A stretch of 64,000 nucleotides of DNA from Vibrio palustris (GTDB lineage Bacteria > Pseudomonadota > Gammaproteobacteria > Enterobacterales > Vibrionaceae). The stretch covers positions 1,116,001 through 1,180,000 of the forward strand of contig NZ_AP024887.1 of NCBI RefSeq assembly GCF_024346995.1. The letters are read 5' to 3'. The position numbers were made by a program, and so were the translations under genes. Below the pieces are notes generated by a model that saw only the letters and a list, made by a program, of their open reading frames with translations, did no database searches and was not told the DNA's origin. Below, one piece after another: positions 62,103 to 64,000 of this stretch (its first letter is position 1; every line of letters starts with the position of its first letter).

Positions 62103-62407
62103 GAAGTAGCTCAATCAGTTAGTGGCGTTAGTGCCGAGTAATGTCTGGTCACCAATCATAACATACTTCTAAGGCGCCTTAAGAGTATTACTCTCCTGCT
62201 GGTCGTCATTTACGTCGTCGTTGTATTTCACGCGTGGGTTATTTATACTCTAGCCCAGTATACGCGCCTGATTTTTGTGTTCTTTTACCTAGATACAATA
62301 AAGAATTGTGATAATCGGTAGGTATCATCTACCTTTATAGGACGCCTTTCAGTTAACGCATTTAACTGCTTGTTCCCTCCTTTTTTACCTATAAAGAGAC
62401 GATAGCA
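62103..62407. other. Helicase-antiporter divergent spacer
   Basis: A 305-base divergent spacer with no supported gene. A small hairpin GGTAG/CTACC with a 7-base loop followed by TTTAT lies near 62320-62337, in the leader of the antiporter gene. The antiporter ribosome site is AAAGAGACG. Confidence 0.35.
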
Positions 62408-63382
62408 ATGTTATTATCGATTGCAGCAATTATCGCTGGATTCATTATATTAGTGTGGAGCGCTGATCGCTTTGTAATGAGTGCCTCGGCGACGGCACGT
62501 TATGCCGGTATGCCGCCACTATTAATTGGTATGGTGATTGTTGGCTTTGGTACGTCGGCCCCAGAGATGGTGGTCTCGGCCATGGCGGCCTTGCAAGGCG
62601 CACCTTCGCTAGCATTAGGTAATGCACTGGGATCGAATATCGTCAATATCAGCTTGGTATTGGGATTGACGGCTCTGATAGCCCCTTTGTCTGTTCGTTC
62701 AAAAATAGTCAGTAAAGAACTGCCCATCTTGTTATTTATTACGCTGTGTTTAGGTGTGATGTTATGGGACAACAGCTTAACGCATCTTGAATCTTGGATT
62801 TTATTAGCGGGCTTTTTTGTATTTGTTGCTTGGTCTATTTACAGTGGGTTACGTGGTGGTGATGACAGCATGGCGCAAGAGGCCGATCTTGAACCACAAA
62901 CCACGGAAATGTCGCTAAAAAAAGCGTTAATTTGGTTGGTGTTTAGCTTAGCGCTCCTGATTGGTAGCTCGCGATTACTCGTTTATGGCGCGGTGGATAT
63001 TGCCCATGCGATGGGGGTCAGTGATTTAATGATTGGCCTGACAGTGATCGCCTTAGGGACTTCTTTACCCGAACTGGCTGCCACCGTCATTGCTGCGCGT
63101 AAAGGCGAGCATGATTTAGCCTTGGGTAATATTCTTGGCTCAAACATGTTTAATATCCTTGCTGTCATTGGTATTGCGGGTGTCATTCATCCTGTTGATA
63201 ACATCGGCCCAGAGATCTTTTGGCGTGACTGGATGACCATGCTCGCGGTCACCGTGGTGTTGCTCATGACCGCCATAAGTATTAAAGGCCGTCCGGGGCG
63301 AATTAATCGCGTTGAAGGAGCGGTTTTGCTCATTTTCTATCTCATGTATAACGGGTATCTTATTTCAAGTGTTTTACAGTAA
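62408..63382 (+). CDS. Calcium/sodium antiporter (CaCA family, YrbG-like)
   Basis: A 324-residue exchanger with about ten membrane segments in two inverted halves. Each half carries an alpha-repeat: GFGTSAPEMVVSA...ALGNALGSNIVN and ALGTSLPELAATV...ALGNILGSNMFN. Between them a hydrophilic loop (about 145-175) is short and acidic, as in YrbG rather than eukaryotic NCX. No neighbour suggests its regulation. Confidence 0.92.
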   Translation: MLLSIAAIIAGFIILVWSADRFVMSASATARYAGMPPLLIGMVIVGFGTSAPEMVVSAMAALQGAPSLALGNALGSNIVNISLVLGLTALIAPLSVRSKIVSKELPILLFITLCLGVMLWDNSLTHLESWILLAGFFVFVAWSIYSGLRGGDDSMAQEADLEPQTTEMSLKKALIWLVFSLALLIGSSRLLVYGAVDIAHAMGVSDLMIGLTVIALGTSLPELAATVIAARKGEHDLALGNILGSNMFNILAVIGIAGVIHPVDNIGPEIFWRDWMTMLAVTVVLLMTAISIKGRPGRINRVEGAVLLIFYLMYNGYLISSVLQ

Positions 63383-63437
63383 TACCAGCTTCGCCACCAA
63401 CATGCGGACATGGTGTAAATAAATGATTGAATAACCC

Positions 63438-63464
63438 TTAACTTTTAATCAGTCATGCCGACAT
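63438..63464 (+). promoter_or_regulatory. Candidate sigma-28 (FliA) promoter for flagellin
   Basis: TTAACTTT, 11 bases, GCCGACAT compares well with the sigma-28 consensus TAAAGTTT-N11-GCCGATAA (six of eight matches in each block). It lies 68 bases before the flagellin start, the right place and orientation. Transcription would start near 63471. Confidence 0.6.
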
Positions 63465-63515
63465 AGAGTAATCAATGCCACCTATTGCATAGGTGTGGTA
63501 ATCTCTTACTCTATG
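63462..63515. repeat. Nested inverted repeats upstream of flagellin
   Basis: CATAGAGTAA (63462-63471) and TTACTCTATG (63506-63515) are perfect 10-bp complements. Between them CACCTAT-TGC-ATAGGTG (63479-63495) is a perfect 7-bp hairpin. The outer repeat begins inside the sigma-28 -10 element, so the transcript may lack the left outer arm; as DNA it may be an operator. Confidence 0.6.
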
Positions 63516-63531
63516 GATTGAGTCAACGGTA

Positions 63532-64000
63532 ATGGCGATCAGTATTCGGACAAATTACGCAGCGCAGCATGCTCAGCATCAGTTAAGTCGCACGGATAAT
63601 AAAGCGAATGTAACGATGATGCGATTGCTCACCGGACAAAAGATCAACTCGGCCAAAGATGATGCGTCAGGATTACAAATTGCAAATCGTTTACAATCTC
63701 AAGCCGCTGGGATAGGGGTCGCGGTACGTAACGCTCACGATGGCATCTCGATTGTACAGACGGCCGAAAGTGGCATGCAAGAGTACTCCGAAGTGTTAAT
63801 GCGTATGCGAGATCTCACCTTACAGTATGGTAATGGCGCGAATAATCAGCATGACCGCGAGAGCTTAGGCCAAGAATTTGAATCGCTGCGTGATACCTTA
63901 AATCATATCACCAACACAACGCGTTTTGCTGGGCAACCATTACTTAATGGGTTGTATGAAGAACGCTCTTTCCAAATCGGCGCGTCATCGGGCGAGGCGG
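63532..64000 (+). CDS. Flagellin N-terminal part (truncated by window)
   Basis: The frame runs from ATG 63532 to the window end (156 codons, no stop). The N-terminal D0/D1 region is that of a polar-flagellum flagellin: INSAKDDASGLQIANRL, VRNAHDGISIVQTAESGM and LMRMRDLTLQ. It is more divergent than the main Vibrio flagellins in its first 30 residues (MAISIRTNYAAQHAQHQLSRT rather than the usual NVNTNVSAMTAQ type), so it may be a secondary flagellin. The 3' half lies outside the window. Confidence 0.9.
   Translation, partial: MAISIRTNYAAQHAQHQLSRTDNKANVTMMRLLTGQKINSAKDDASGLQIANRLQSQAAGIGVAVRNAHDGISIVQTAESGMQEYSEVLMRMRDLTLQYGNGANNQHDRESLGQEFESLRDTLNHITNTTRFAGQPLLNGLYEERSFQIGASSGEA

Overview
The window looks like chromosomal DNA from the Vibrionaceae, most likely Vibrio. 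The evidence is protein content (MukBEF condensin, a monomeric NADP isocitrate dehydrogenase, a Bpt/Aat pair), a textbook c-di-GMP-I (GEMM) riboswitch in front of a tfoX/tfoY gene, and a gene order that matches, from memory, blocks of Vibrio cholerae chromosome 1 (his; icd-cspD-clpSA-infA; aroA-topA-glgCA; tfoY-purR-torR-elyC-cmoM-mukFEB; cmoAB; aspS; sap). Coding density is high and most transcription units end in clear intrinsic terminators. I saw no insertion sequence, prophage, CRISPR array, tRNA or rRNA.

Layout. 1-2.8 kb: the 3' half of the histidine operon (hisB end, hisH, hisA, hisF, hisIE). 2.8-6.3 kb: rluE and the divergent icd. 6.3-11.6 kb: a protein-turnover block (cspD, clpS, clpA, infA, bpt, aat) in which ClpS/ClpA and the two leucyl-transferases form the bacterial N-degron pathway. 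11.6-16.8 kb: a glycine-zipper protein, aroA, yciN, topA. 17-20 kb: glycogen synthesis (glgC, glgA). 20-24.4 kb: a hydrolase, a DUF2007 protein, tfoY with its riboswitch, purR, a probable structured RNA, and a TorR-like regulator with a degenerate receiver domain. 24.5-32.8 kb: elyC, cmoM, mukF, mukE, mukB. 33-36.3 kb: a three-gene membrane system (retropepsin-like lipoprotein, inactive transglutaminase fused to seven membrane helices, ATP-grasp ligase). 36.5-42.2 kb: cmoB, cmoA, a yecE-like gene, aspS, tdk. 42.2-46.5 kb: an SDR protein, a TIGR02647 protein, focA, a lone fetB-like permease and a periplasmic binding protein. 46.6-52 kb: the sapABCDF transporter. 52.4-63.4 kb: tag, metC, cls, an NSS transporter, an rRNA/tRNA-type pseudouridine synthase and methyltransferase, hslJ, two small proteins, a DEAD-box helicase and a Ca2+/Na+ antiporter. 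The window ends inside a flagellin gene.

CmoA, CmoB and CmoM, the three methyltransferase-type enzymes of the (m)cmo5U34 tRNA wobble pathway, are all present. The most unusual non-coding signals are: (1) two interleaved perfect inverted repeats (8 and 10 bp, pseudoknot topology) filling the cmoA-cmoB gap just before the cmoB start; (2) a minus-strand structured region with its own strong terminator between purR and the torR-like gene; (3) a hairpin whose arm can alternatively pair with the Shine-Dalgarno of a small unknown gene near 60.7 kb; (4) a head-to-head pair of perfect DnaA boxes near 44.85 kb. The retropepsin/7TM/ATP-grasp operon is the best candidate for a poorly characterised protein system.
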